From: Ignavibacteriota bacterium
GTDB taxonomy: Bacteria; Bacteroidota; Ignavibacteria; Ignavibacteriales; Melioribacteraceae
Assembly: GCA_016708125.1 (NCBI GenBank)
Contig: JADJGF010000001.1
Span: 3,060,001 to 3,124,000 of the forward strand
DNA length: 64,000 nucleotides
Direction of reading: 5' to 3'
Shown: positions 18,649 to 27,647 of the stretch, piece by piece
How the letters are laid out: every line of letters starts with the position of its first letter
Numbering within the stretch: position 1 is the stretch's first letter
The notes under the pieces: model-generated
What the model saw: only the letters and a program-made list of their open reading frames with translations
Database searches by the model: none
What the model was told of the DNA's origin: nothing
Made by a program: the position numbers and the translations under genes

Positions 18649-21219
18649 ATGAAACAATCAGCAACTTTTGCACTTTTGTTAATTTTACTGTTAATTTTAA
18701 CAGAAAATTCATTTGCACAAAAACTTAAATTAAATGAATCAGATTATTTTGAAGCACAAGGAATTAATGTTTTAGTTTTTAGTAATCAATACAACGGAAT
18801 GTTTTTTGATGAAAAAACTGCTGGTATTGAATTAATTCAACATGGTGTGCGTACATCAACCGGCGGCGCAGTAAGATTGGCAAACACTCCGGAGCAATGG
18901 GATTTAGTTCCGATGGTTGTTGATCGAAAAGTTGACAAAGAAAAAAATAGTATTGATGTTGTTTTGAAATATGAAGAGTTTGATTTTACTTCCAAAATAA
19001 ATGTAACTGCAAAAGAAAATGGTGTATTGATAAGTGTATATCTTGATAATCCGGTTCCGGAAAAATTAGAAGGTCGTGCCGGATTTAATTTGGAATTTCT
19101 ACCTTCAACTTATTTTGAAAAAACATTTATGGTAGATGGAAATGCTGGAAATTTTCCAAGATATCCTTCGGGCACAACGAAGATTGAACCGATAAAAAAT
19201 AAAATAACACAGTTTGCCGGACACACGACTTTTGATGATAGAGGACTTGGTGAATTTATTGTTCCTCAGCCGTTAGCAAAAGGAAAGTCAATTGTTTTAT
19301 CACCAGAATGTCTAGAAAGTTTTGTAACGATAAAAAGTTTAGATACAGAAATTATGTTATTAGATGGTCGCAATGTTGCACAAAACGGTTGGTTTATTGT
19401 AAGAAGTTTGCTTCCGATAAAGAAAACCGGAAAAGTACTTGAGTGGTATCTTGAAGCAAATACAATTCCAAATTGGATTAGAAAACCTAATATTGGTTTT
19501 TCTCAAGTTGGTTATACGCCAAATCAAGAAAAAGTTGCTGTTATAGAATTAGATAAAAATGATACTCAGTTAAATAATGCTAAAGTATTTCAAATTACTT
19601 CAGATGGAAAAACTGTTGAGAAATTTAATGGTGATGTGAAAGAATGGGGAAAATATCTAAGATATAATTATGCAAAATTTGATTTTAGTTCAGTTAAAGA
19701 ATCGGGAATTTACTATATCCAGTATGGTGATCACAAAACAAATACTTTTAGAATCAATCAAGATGTTTATGAAGATGTTTGGCATCCAACAATGGATGTT
19801 TGGTTCCCGGTTCAAATGGATCACATGCAAGTAAATGAAGCATATAGAGTTTGGCACGGTGAACCATTTATGGATGATTGTCTTCAAGCGCCGCTTAATC
19901 ATCAACATTATGATGGTTATAAAATGGGAGATACAACAGATACAAAATTTAAACCATATGAAAGAATTCCTAATATGGCTGTTGGCGGATGGTTTGATGC
20001 CGGTGATTTTGATATTCAAACCGGCTCGCATAATCATGTTATTTCAAGTTTTGTTGATACTTGGGAAAAATTTAAAGTTGAACGTGATCAAACTTTTATT
20101 GATCAAAAAACTCGTTATGTTGATATTCATCGTCCCGATGGAAAAATTGATATCCTCCAGCAAATTGAGCATGGAACATTGAATCTTGTTGCCCAATGTG
20201 AAAATATTGGTCACCCGGTAATGGGAATTATTGTTCCAAATTTACATCAATATCATCATCTTGGTGATGCAATGACTGAAACGGATAATCTTCCGTATAA
20301 TCCAGATTTAAAACCATTTGAAAAAGATGGAAAATCAAGCGGAACAATGGATGACCGTTGGGCATTCACTACACGCTTGCCATTTTTAGATTTTCAGACT
20401 TCGGCAACATTAGCAGAAGCCGCTCGCACTTTAAAAGGATATAATGATGATCTCGCAAATAGAAGTTTAACAAATGCAAAAAGATTATTAGCAGAAGCTG
20501 ATGAAATACTTAAAAAACCAATTAAAGATGATAATCCTTGGTGGACAAGATGGGCAAGAGGTGCAGATATTGAATCTGTTCTTCAATTATATATAACAAC
20601 GAAAGAGCAAAAATATGCTGATAGATTTATAGAAAAGATTTGGTCAATTCTTGAACCACCAAAAATTGATGATCCTCATATTGATCCTAGTTTTTTCTTG
20701 AGCAGAAGCATTAAAGTAGCGTTAAAAGCCACTCCATATATGGATGATAATTTCAAAACAAAATTAAGAGATTATGTAATTAAGTATAAAAATTTCCTAA
20801 CCGAGTTAGAAAAGAAAAATCCATACGGAATGCCAATAGCAACCGGAGGTTGGGGCGGAAGTGGAAATGTAGTTGCAACTGCAATTACAAATTATTTTGC
20901 TTATAAATTATATCCGGATATTATGACAAAAGATGATGTAATAAAAGGTGCAAATTATATTTTTGGATGTCATCCATATTCTAATCTTTCTTTTGTAAAT
21001 GCTGTTGGAACAAAGTCTAAGAAAATTGCTTATGGAAATAACAGAGCAGATTTCACAACAATAGCTGGTGGAATTGTTCCCGGAGTTATGTTACTTAAAC
21101 CGGATTTCTTAGAAAACAAAGATGATTGGCCGTTCTTATGGGGAGAAAACGAAGTTACAGTTGGAGGTTCTGCAGATTATGTTTTCTTAGCAAATGCTGT
21201 TAAAGAATTATTAAAATAA
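18649..21219 (+). CDS. GH9 family glycosidase with large N-terminal beta domains
   Basis: The first part (about 25-290) is a beta-rich domain I cannot name. It is followed by a cellulase N-terminal Ig-like domain (about 295-385) and the GH9 (alpha/alpha)6 barrel. Asp450 and Asp453 in DAGDFD match the conserved DAGD pair and Glu835 in GENEVTVG the general acid, so catalysis by inversion is expected. I start at 18649 because GGAG is 8 bp upstream and a clean signal peptide (ending SFAQ) begins there; an ATG at 18580 would add 23 basic residues in front. Likely substrates are beta-1,4-glucan, xyloglucan or mixed-linkage glucan, or released oligosaccharides. Confidence 0.88.
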   Translation: MKQSATFALLLILLLILTENSFAQKLKLNESDYFEAQGINVLVFSNQYNGMFFDEKTAGIELIQHGVRTSTGGAVRLANTPEQWDLVPMVVDRKVDKEKNSIDVVLKYEEFDFTSKINVTAKENGVLISVYLDNPVPEKLEGRAGFNLEFLPSTYFEKTFMVDGNAGNFPRYPSGTTKIEPIKNKITQFAGHTTFDDRGLGEFIVPQPLAKGKSIVLSPECLESFVTIKSLDTEIMLLDGRNVAQNGWFIVRSLLPIKKTGKVLEWYLEANTIPNWIRKPNIGFSQVGYTPNQEKVAVIELDKNDTQLNNAKVFQITSDGKTVEKFNGDVKEWGKYLRYNYAKFDFSSVKESGIYYIQYGDHKTNTFRINQDVYEDVWHPTMDVWFPVQMDHMQVNEAYRVWHGEPFMDDCLQAPLNHQHYDGYKMGDTTDTKFKPYERIPNMAVGGWFDAGDFDIQTGSHNHVISSFVDTWEKFKVERDQTFIDQKTRYVDIHRPDGKIDILQQIEHGTLNLVAQCENIGHPVMGIIVPNLHQYHHLGDAMTETDNLPYNPDLKPFEKDGKSSGTMDDRWAFTTRLPFLDFQTSATLAEAARTLKGYNDDLANRSLTNAKRLLAEADEILKKPIKDDNPWWTRWARGADIESVLQLYITTKEQKYADRFIEKIWSILEPPKIDDPHIDPSFFLSRSIKVALKATPYMDDNFKTKLRDYVIKYKNFLTELEKKNPYGMPIATGGWGGSGNVVATAITNYFAYKLYPDIMTKDDVIKGANYIFGCHPYSNLSFVNAVGTKSKKIAYGNNRADFTTIAGGIVPGVMLLKPDFLENKDDWPFLWGENEVTVGGSADYVFLANAVKELLK

Positions 21220-21237
21220 TTTGTAAGGAATTTTAAA

Positions 21238-22278
21238 ATGAGTTTCCCAAATATTATTTCTTTCACACTTTTGAACGCATGCAACTTAAGATGTAAAATG
21301 TGCGGGCAGTGGAGTGAAACCGGCTATGTAAAAAATAAAATTGTAGATGCAAATCCACAATTGGATTTGGAAGTTTGGAAAAAACTCATTGATGAAATTT
21401 CTCAAAATAAAATTAGAATTATTTTAATTAGGGGAGGAGAACCATTTCTCTTCCCCAAAATTATGGATTTGATAAAATATGCAAATAGTAAAAATCTGTT
21501 TTTATCTATTGATACAAACGGAACGATGATAGAAAAATTTGCCGAAGAACTTGTCCAATTGGGTAATATGCATATTACTTTTTCTGTTGATGGACCTGAA
21601 AAAATTCATGATGAAGTTCGCGGAATTGAAGGAAGTTATCAAAAAATTAAAACCAATATTGCTTTATTTAACGAACTTGAGAAAAAATATAATAAACCAT
21701 TAAGTAAAAGTATTTGCTTTACAATCAGTAAATATTCTTATGAAGGTTTAGGCGAAATGCCAAAGGTTGCAAGAGAAATGGGAATAAGCTCAATCAATAT
21801 TGTTCCATATTATTTTTTTAATTCTGAAGTTGGTGAAAAATATGAAGATGAATTATTAAAATATTTTAATACTAAAGCATATTCTTGGAAAGGATTTTAT
21901 AATGAAGATTCGGGGATCGATTTTAATATTTTCAAAACTCAATATGAAAAATATATTTCGTCTTTAAATGGAATTGAGAATTTCCCGTTTATGCCGTTTG
22001 GAATTAATGAATATAAGGAATGGTTTGATAATTCTTATTCAGTTGTTGGATCAGAAAAATGTTTTAATGTAGAAAGTTTAATAGATATTCAGCCAAATGG
22101 TGACGCAAATTTCTGTATTGATTTTCCGGATTATGTTTTTGGAAACGTTAAAAATAATTCGATTGAGGAAATATGGAATTCTGAAAAAGCAGAAAAATTT
22201 AGAAAGTACAGAAGAGAAAAACCATTAGCTGTCTGCTATAGATGCGGCGCAAAGTACTGTTCGGAAATTAAAGAATAG
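21238..22278 (+). CDS. Radical SAM / SPASM domain protein, substrate unknown
   Basis: The 346-residue cytoplasmic protein has the radical SAM cluster motif at Cys15-xxx-Cys19-xx-Cys22, then the glycine-rich RGGEP stretch. A C-terminal SPASM-type Cys set follows: a Cys before NVESLIDIQPNGD, the Cys of NFCIDF, and the CYRCGAKYC end. No signal peptide is seen. SPASM proteins modify peptides or proteins (sulfatase maturation, RiPP crosslinks) or act on small molecules. There is no sulfatase in the window and no obvious short precursor peptide beside it. It lies 18 bp after GH9 and about 55 bp before a GH43 gene, so it is embedded in the hydrolase operon. Family is sure; target is open. Confidence 0.88.
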   Translation: MSFPNIISFTLLNACNLRCKMCGQWSETGYVKNKIVDANPQLDLEVWKKLIDEISQNKIRIILIRGGEPFLFPKIMDLIKYANSKNLFLSIDTNGTMIEKFAEELVQLGNMHITFSVDGPEKIHDEVRGIEGSYQKIKTNIALFNELEKKYNKPLSKSICFTISKYSYEGLGEMPKVAREMGISSINIVPYYFFNSEVGEKYEDELLKYFNTKAYSWKGFYNEDSGIDFNIFKTQYEKYISSLNGIENFPFMPFGINEYKEWFDNSYSVVGSEKCFNVESLIDIQPNGDANFCIDFPDYVFGNVKNNSIEEIWNSEKAEKFRKYRREKPLAVCYRCGAKYCSEIKE

Positions 22279-22332
22279 TTATAACGTATTTATTTGAAAA
22301 TAAAAATATTAGAAGTTGTTTGGAAAATAAAA

Positions 22333-23670
22333 ATGAAATTATTACGATATAAAATATTATTGATTTTACTTTTCGTTTTGCTTAATAATATATCAGCGCA
22401 AAACCCAATAATAATGGATCAATACACTGCTGATCCAACAGCAAGAGTTTTTGATGGAAAAGTATATCTTTATCCCTCGCATGATATTTTGGCAACTGAA
22501 GGTAAAGGAAGAATCGGTTGGTTTTGTATGGAAGATTATCATGTTTTTTCTTCAGAAAATTTAACTGATTGGAAAGATCACGGTGTAATTGTTAGTCAAA
22601 ATAAAGTTCCTTGGGTTGATTCAAATACTTACAGTATGTGGGCTCCGGATTGCATTGAAAAAAATGGAAAATATTATTTTTATTTTCCGGCGATGAACAA
22701 AGATACTTCAACTCAATTTAGAATGAATATTGGAGTAGCAGTTTCTGATAAACCATACGGACCATTCACTCCGCAAAACGAACCAATAAAAAATGTTCGA
22801 GGAATTGATCCGAATGTTTTTATTGATAAGGACGGGCAAGCTTATTTGTATTGGTCGGCAAGAAATATCTTTGTCGCAAAACTAAAAGACAATATGCTTG
22901 AATTAGCTGAAGAACCAATAATAATTCCAAATCTTCCGGAGAAAGGATTGAAAGAAGGTCCTTTCATGTTTGAGCGAAACGGAATTTATTATTTAACTTA
23001 TCCGCATGTGGAGAATAAAACAGAGCGACTTGAATATGCAATTGGTGATAATCCGCTTGGTCCCTTTAAAGTTACCGGAATTATTATGGATGAATCACCA
23101 AATTGTTGGACAAATCATCATTCAATAATTGAGTTTAAAAATCAATGGTATTTGTTTTATCATTTTAATGATTTATCTCCGCACTTTGATAAAAACAGAT
23201 CAACAAGAATTGACAGCTTATTTTTCAATGAAGATGGAACAATTCAAAAAGTGATTCCAACTTTACGCGGAGTTGGTTTAACAAATGCAAAATCAAAAAT
23301 TCAAATTGATAGATACAGTTTAAAAAGTGAAAATAATGTTCATATTGAATTTATAGATACAACAAAAAAGTTTGAAGGATGGAAAACTGTTTTTGAAAAT
23401 GAAAATTCTTGGATTCAATATAATAGTGTCGAGTTCGGAAATGAAAATTTAAAATCAATTATTGTAAATGCTATGTCATCAGAAGGCGGAGAATTAGAAG
23501 TAAGATTAGGAAATATTAACGGAAAAATAATTGCAAAAATTGAAATTGAAAAATCAGATGATTGGAAAATATTTAAATCAAAAATTGCAAATGTTCCAAC
23601 CGACAATCAAAATATTGTTGTAATAAATAAAGGTAAAAAAGTAGTAGTGGATTGGATTAGTTTTGAATAA
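22333..23670 (+). CDS. GH43 arabinofuranosidase/xylosidase with C-terminal CBM6
   Basis: The signal peptide ends NISAQ. The GH43 propeller begins YTADPTARVFDGKVYLYPSHD and carries WAPDCIEK, RGIDPNVFIDKDG and KEGPFMFER, giving the two Asp and the Glu of the family triad. A CBM6-like sandwich occupies about 330-445 (WIQYNSVEF near its start, VDWISFE at its end). Enzymes with this pairing commonly act on arabinoxylan. The long frame could start at TTG 22294, but ATG 22333 begins the signal peptide and is preferred. Confidence 0.88.
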   Translation: MKLLRYKILLILLFVLLNNISAQNPIIMDQYTADPTARVFDGKVYLYPSHDILATEGKGRIGWFCMEDYHVFSSENLTDWKDHGVIVSQNKVPWVDSNTYSMWAPDCIEKNGKYYFYFPAMNKDTSTQFRMNIGVAVSDKPYGPFTPQNEPIKNVRGIDPNVFIDKDGQAYLYWSARNIFVAKLKDNMLELAEEPIIIPNLPEKGLKEGPFMFERNGIYYLTYPHVENKTERLEYAIGDNPLGPFKVTGIIMDESPNCWTNHHSIIEFKNQWYLFYHFNDLSPHFDKNRSTRIDSLFFNEDGTIQKVIPTLRGVGLTNAKSKIQIDRYSLKSENNVHIEFIDTTKKFEGWKTVFENENSWIQYNSVEFGNENLKSIIVNAMSSEGGELEVRLGNINGKIIAKIEIEKSDDWKIFKSKIANVPTDNQNIVVINKGKKVVVDWISFE

Positions 23671-23709
23671 CAATTATTAAAATTTATTAAAAAAATATTG
23701 AGAATGATT

Positions 23710-25239
23710 ATGAAAAAATTATTAGCAGTTTTATTTCTTACTTGTGCATTTACAATAATTGGGCAAAACGCAAAAATTAAAATTGATGTTACAAGAACAA
23801 TAGGAAAAATCGATCCCAAAATTTATGGCGTATTTATGGAACCAATTCATTTTAATGGCGCAAGAATGGGATTGCCGGATACCGTTGATTTTAATACACT
23901 TTATGGAACTCTTTATGATCCCAAATCACCACTTGCTGATGAAAATGGATTTAGAAAAGATTACATCGAAGCAATGAAAGAATTGAAAATTACAAATATG
24001 CGCTGGCCCGGAGGAAATTTTTTAATGGGTTATAATTGGGAAGATGGTATCGGTCCAAAAGATAAAAGACCATCCCGCATAAATCTTGCGTGGGGTGGAT
24101 TGGAAAGCAATCATGTTGGGACAGATGAATGGTTTCAATTAAATAAATCAATTGGAAGCGAGAATGTGGTTTGCGTAAATCTTGGACTAGGTACAATACA
24201 AGATGCACATAATTGGGTTGAATACTGCAATTACAAAAAAGGAACGCACTATTCAGATTTGAGAATAAAGAACGGGCACAAAGAAGCATATAATGTAAAA
24301 ATATGGGATTTAGGAAATGAAGTTGACGGATATCCTTGGGAGCTTGGTTATAAGAATGCGGAAGATTATGTTAAAATAGGAAGAGAAGCTGCAAAAGCAA
24401 TGAAAGCTGTGGATGGATCAATAAAATTAGTAGCTTCCGGTTCTTCATATTATGAACCAACTGGTCAATGGATTGATTGGAATAGAAAAGTTCTTGCCGG
24501 TTTGGGAGATATGATAAGTTATATTTCAATTCATAGATATTGGGAAAGAAGTGATGATTATTATGATTATATGGGACAAAGTGCAATGGATTTTGAAGAA
24601 AAAATTACAATTCCCGCCGCAGAAATTAAAGCAATGCAAGCAATGAAAGGATTGAAAAATGAAATTCATATTTCTTTTGATGAATGGGGAGTTTTCGGAA
24701 GAAACTTTTTATCGGTATTGCCGATTGCACAATGTTTAAATTCGTTTATTCGCCATGCAGATGTTGTAAAAATGACAAACTTCACAATGCTTACTTCTTT
24801 GCTTTCAAATGATATGGAGAAAGGAACTTATAAATCTCCATTGTTTTATGCATTTAAAATGTTTTCAACAAATTGTTTAGGAAACTCAATCGATACTTAT
24901 GTTGAATGTGATACTTTTAACACTGCTAAGTATAAGGGAATTCCATATCTTGATGTAACTTCTGTTTACAATAAGGAAAGCAATACTGTTTTTATAAATG
25001 TTGTAAACCGCAATCAAGAAAATTTTATTACGACTGAAATTATTAGTACAGAGGGAAGTTTTGCCAGCAAAGCTGAAGTTAATTTACTAAACTCGGATTC
25101 ACTTGAAGAACAATTTTCTTTTGATAAACAAGATGAATATAAACCAGTTGTAAAAGAAATAAGCGTGAATGCAAATAAATTAAAATATTCATTTCCGCCG
25201 CATTCAATTGCTCAAATAAAAGTAAAGGTTATAGAATAA
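23710..25239 (+). CDS. GH51 alpha-L-arabinofuranosidase (short type)
   Basis: This 510-residue secreted GH51 has FMEPIHFNG, NMRWPGGNF, the acid/base Glu204 in LGNEVDG, the nucleophile Glu325 in FDEWGVF and the usual C-terminal beta domain. ATG 23710 is chosen because a compact signal peptide (ending IIGQ) starts there; TTG 23698 and ATG 23704 are in frame. Unlike most short GH51 enzymes, which are cytoplasmic, this one carries an export signal. The NHVGTDEW loop resembles intracellular arabinofuranosidases acting on short arabino- or arabinoxylo-oligosaccharides, so a periplasmic site is inferred. Confidence 0.91.
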   Translation: MKKLLAVLFLTCAFTIIGQNAKIKIDVTRTIGKIDPKIYGVFMEPIHFNGARMGLPDTVDFNTLYGTLYDPKSPLADENGFRKDYIEAMKELKITNMRWPGGNFLMGYNWEDGIGPKDKRPSRINLAWGGLESNHVGTDEWFQLNKSIGSENVVCVNLGLGTIQDAHNWVEYCNYKKGTHYSDLRIKNGHKEAYNVKIWDLGNEVDGYPWELGYKNAEDYVKIGREAAKAMKAVDGSIKLVASGSSYYEPTGQWIDWNRKVLAGLGDMISYISIHRYWERSDDYYDYMGQSAMDFEEKITIPAAEIKAMQAMKGLKNEIHISFDEWGVFGRNFLSVLPIAQCLNSFIRHADVVKMTNFTMLTSLLSNDMEKGTYKSPLFYAFKMFSTNCLGNSIDTYVECDTFNTAKYKGIPYLDVTSVYNKESNTVFINVVNRNQENFITTEIISTEGSFASKAEVNLLNSDSLEEQFSFDKQDEYKPVVKEISVNANKLKYSFPPHSIAQIKVKVIE

Positions 25240-25297
25240 AATACAAATTAAATTTAGTAGTTCTGTTAAATGTGCGAATTAAGTAGGAGTCATAAAT

Positions 25298-27646
25298 ATG
25301 AATGAATTTTTTCAAAGATTCGTTAAGGTTTGTCCGAAATCCGGTAAGATTAGAAAAATAATTTTACCAAAAGGATATTATAAATTACTTTTTCCATTTG
25401 TCGGATTAGCAGCATTATTATGGATTGCATTTCGAGTAATTCCAAAGCCAAGCAGAGTTGCTTATCCTTGTGTAAAAGCTGCAACTCCAATTGCAACAAG
25501 TTTTGTACTTTGGTTAATTGGGATTACTGCATCGTTTACTGCATTTTCAAAAATGAAAACTGCTTTTTCAAATTCATCATATTTCCGAACAATTATATTT
25601 TTATTTGTCGGAGGAATACTTGCAGTTTTTGCAATTAGTCAAGATGGAATTGTTTCACTTGCTGATTCAAAAAATAAATATGTATTTAAGCAAGCTGTAC
25701 TTGAGCCAAATCAGCCAATGGGAGTGCCCGTTGGAATAATTCCGGGCAGAGTTGTTTGGGTTCACAATCCGGATGCAACAAATGAAAATTTTGATCCGAT
25801 GGAAGAAAATCATTCATATTTTCATGAAGAAAATTTTAATCAATCTGTTGTGGATCAAATGCTTTCTCAAGCAATTCAAAATCTAACCAAATCAACCTCA
25901 GATTCTGCGGCATGGGAAGCAATATTTAAATTTCATAATAATACAAGAGGCAAAGGTGAGGTTGGTTATCAATCCGGAGAAAAAATATTCTTAAAAATGA
26001 ATGCCACAAGCAGTTGGGGCGGAAATTATAATGATGAAGATTTAACAAAAGTTTATAAATCGTGGTGGGGAAGTGTTAACAGATATTATGGACTTTCAGA
26101 ATCTTCACCGACATTTATTAAAACAATATTACGTCAATTAGTAAATGTTGTAAAAGTACCGCAAGAAAATATTTACATTGGTGATCCGATGAAAATTATT
26201 TACAAACATATTTATGATTATTTGCATTCGGAATTTCCAAACGTACATTATTTGGATCACTATGGGCATACAAATTTAGGCAGAGAGCTTGCCGAAAAAG
26301 GTACAACCCCGCTAATAAAATATTCTGATCGAGGTACAGTACTTGTTCGAGATGGTAGTCCGGTTTATGAAGACGCACTATATAAAATTTATGAAGATAT
26401 GGAATACATGATAAATATGCCGCAGATGAAAGGACACGTTCGTGGTGGGGTTACAATGTTTGCAAAAAATCATTTTGGTTCACACACAAGAGATGGAGCA
26501 AATCATTTACATAATGGGCTGATGCTTCCGGGTGAAACTGGTTTAACTGCACGACCCGGTTATGGATTATACAGAGTTCAAGTTGATTTGATGGGACATG
26601 AAATTCTCGGAAAGAAAAATTTGGTTTATCTGATGGATGCTTTGTGGGGAACCGATCATGAATTAAATCCACCAGCAAAATGGCAAATGGAACCATTTAA
26701 TAATGATTGGACTTCATCAGTATTTGCATCACTTGATCCCGTAGCAATTGAATCAGTTGGATACGATTTTGTTCGAACTGAATTTACTAAAGAAAGATAT
26801 CCAACAAGTTATGAAAATGTTGTTGATGTAATTCAAATGGATGGAGTTTCTGATTATTTACGACAAGCTGCAGATTCATCAAATTGGCCGGAAGGAATTA
26901 TGTACGATCCGGAAAATGATGGAACAATAATCGGAAGTCTTGGTGTTCACGAGCATTGGAATAATTCAATAGATAAACAATATTCAAAAAATTTAGGAAT
27001 TGGAAACGGAATTGAGTTAGTAAAAATTAGTAAACCTACAAATATTCTCGAAGCTCCAAGTTTGCTAAATACAGAAGTTATAGATAATTCAATAGTTAAT
27101 TTAAGTTGGCAAGATAATTCAACTTCTGAAGAAGGTTTTATTATTGAAAGAAAAGAGAATTCTCAAAATGCTAATTTTATTATTCTTGATACAGTTTCCG
27201 CAAATCAAACAAATTATTCTGATAAAACTGATAAATTAGTTTCGAGTTATTATTATAGAATTAAAGCTTATAATTCTTCGGAAAATTCTAATTATACGGA
27301 ATCGGTTTTGGTTAGCAATTTAATTGTTGTTGGAATTGATGAAGAAAATATTCCAGGCGAATTTAGGCTACATCAAAATTATCCAAATCCATTTAATCCA
27401 AGCACAACAATTACTTTTAGTATAAAAAATAATTCGAATGTTAATATGATTGTTTATGATGCAATCGGCAGATTAGTAAAAGTTTTGGTTGATGAAAAAC
27501 TTTCTTCCGGTGAATATAAAATTGATTGGAACGGAAAAAATTATTTAGGCGAAACCTCTGTAAGCGGAATTTATTTCTACAAAATTATAGTTAAATCAAA
27601 TAATCAAAACTATTCTGAAACTAAAAAAATGTTACTGGTAAAATAA
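25298..27646 (+). CDS. DUF362 protein with N-terminal membrane helices, FnIII and T9SS sorting domain
   Basis: The 782-residue protein begins with three predicted membrane helices (about 28-46, 62-82, 91-111). A long DUF362-like region (about 120-570) follows, then a fibronectin III domain (about 585-675) and a type IX sorting domain beginning YPNPFNPSTTI (about 690-782). DUF362 function is not settled; some members are linked to Fe-S proteins, but no ferredoxin-type Cys motif is seen here. No normal cleavable signal peptide is present, which is odd for a T9SS cargo. The stop is 1 bp before the next ATG. It opens a four-gene block whose members all have T9SS tails. Domain calls are from motifs; role unknown. 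Confidence 0.78.
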   Translation: MNEFFQRFVKVCPKSGKIRKIILPKGYYKLLFPFVGLAALLWIAFRVIPKPSRVAYPCVKAATPIATSFVLWLIGITASFTAFSKMKTAFSNSSYFRTIIFLFVGGILAVFAISQDGIVSLADSKNKYVFKQAVLEPNQPMGVPVGIIPGRVVWVHNPDATNENFDPMEENHSYFHEENFNQSVVDQMLSQAIQNLTKSTSDSAAWEAIFKFHNNTRGKGEVGYQSGEKIFLKMNATSSWGGNYNDEDLTKVYKSWWGSVNRYYGLSESSPTFIKTILRQLVNVVKVPQENIYIGDPMKIIYKHIYDYLHSEFPNVHYLDHYGHTNLGRELAEKGTTPLIKYSDRGTVLVRDGSPVYEDALYKIYEDMEYMINMPQMKGHVRGGVTMFAKNHFGSHTRDGANHLHNGLMLPGETGLTARPGYGLYRVQVDLMGHEILGKKNLVYLMDALWGTDHELNPPAKWQMEPFNNDWTSSVFASLDPVAIESVGYDFVRTEFTKERYPTSYENVVDVIQMDGVSDYLRQAADSSNWPEGIMYDPENDGTIIGSLGVHEHWNNSIDKQYSKNLGIGNGIELVKISKPTNILEAPSLLNTEVIDNSIVNLSWQDNSTSEEGFIIERKENSQNANFIILDTVSANQTNYSDKTDKLVSSYYYRIKAYNSSENSNYTESVLVSNLIVVGIDEENIPGEFRLHQNYPNPFNPSTTITFSIKNNSNVNMIVYDAIGRLVKVLVDEKLSSGEYKIDWNGKNYLGETSVSGIYFYKIIVKSNNQNYSETKKMLLVK

Positions 27647-27647
27647 T

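Noticed and set aside
19690..20182. Overlapping 115-codon frames on both strands inside the GH9 gene
   Set aside because: They are shadows of the GH9 catalytic region; composition is not protein-like.
27296..27312. Further AATCGGTT occurrence in the DUF362 gene
   Set aside because: It is inside coding sequence and lacks the matching dyad arm.
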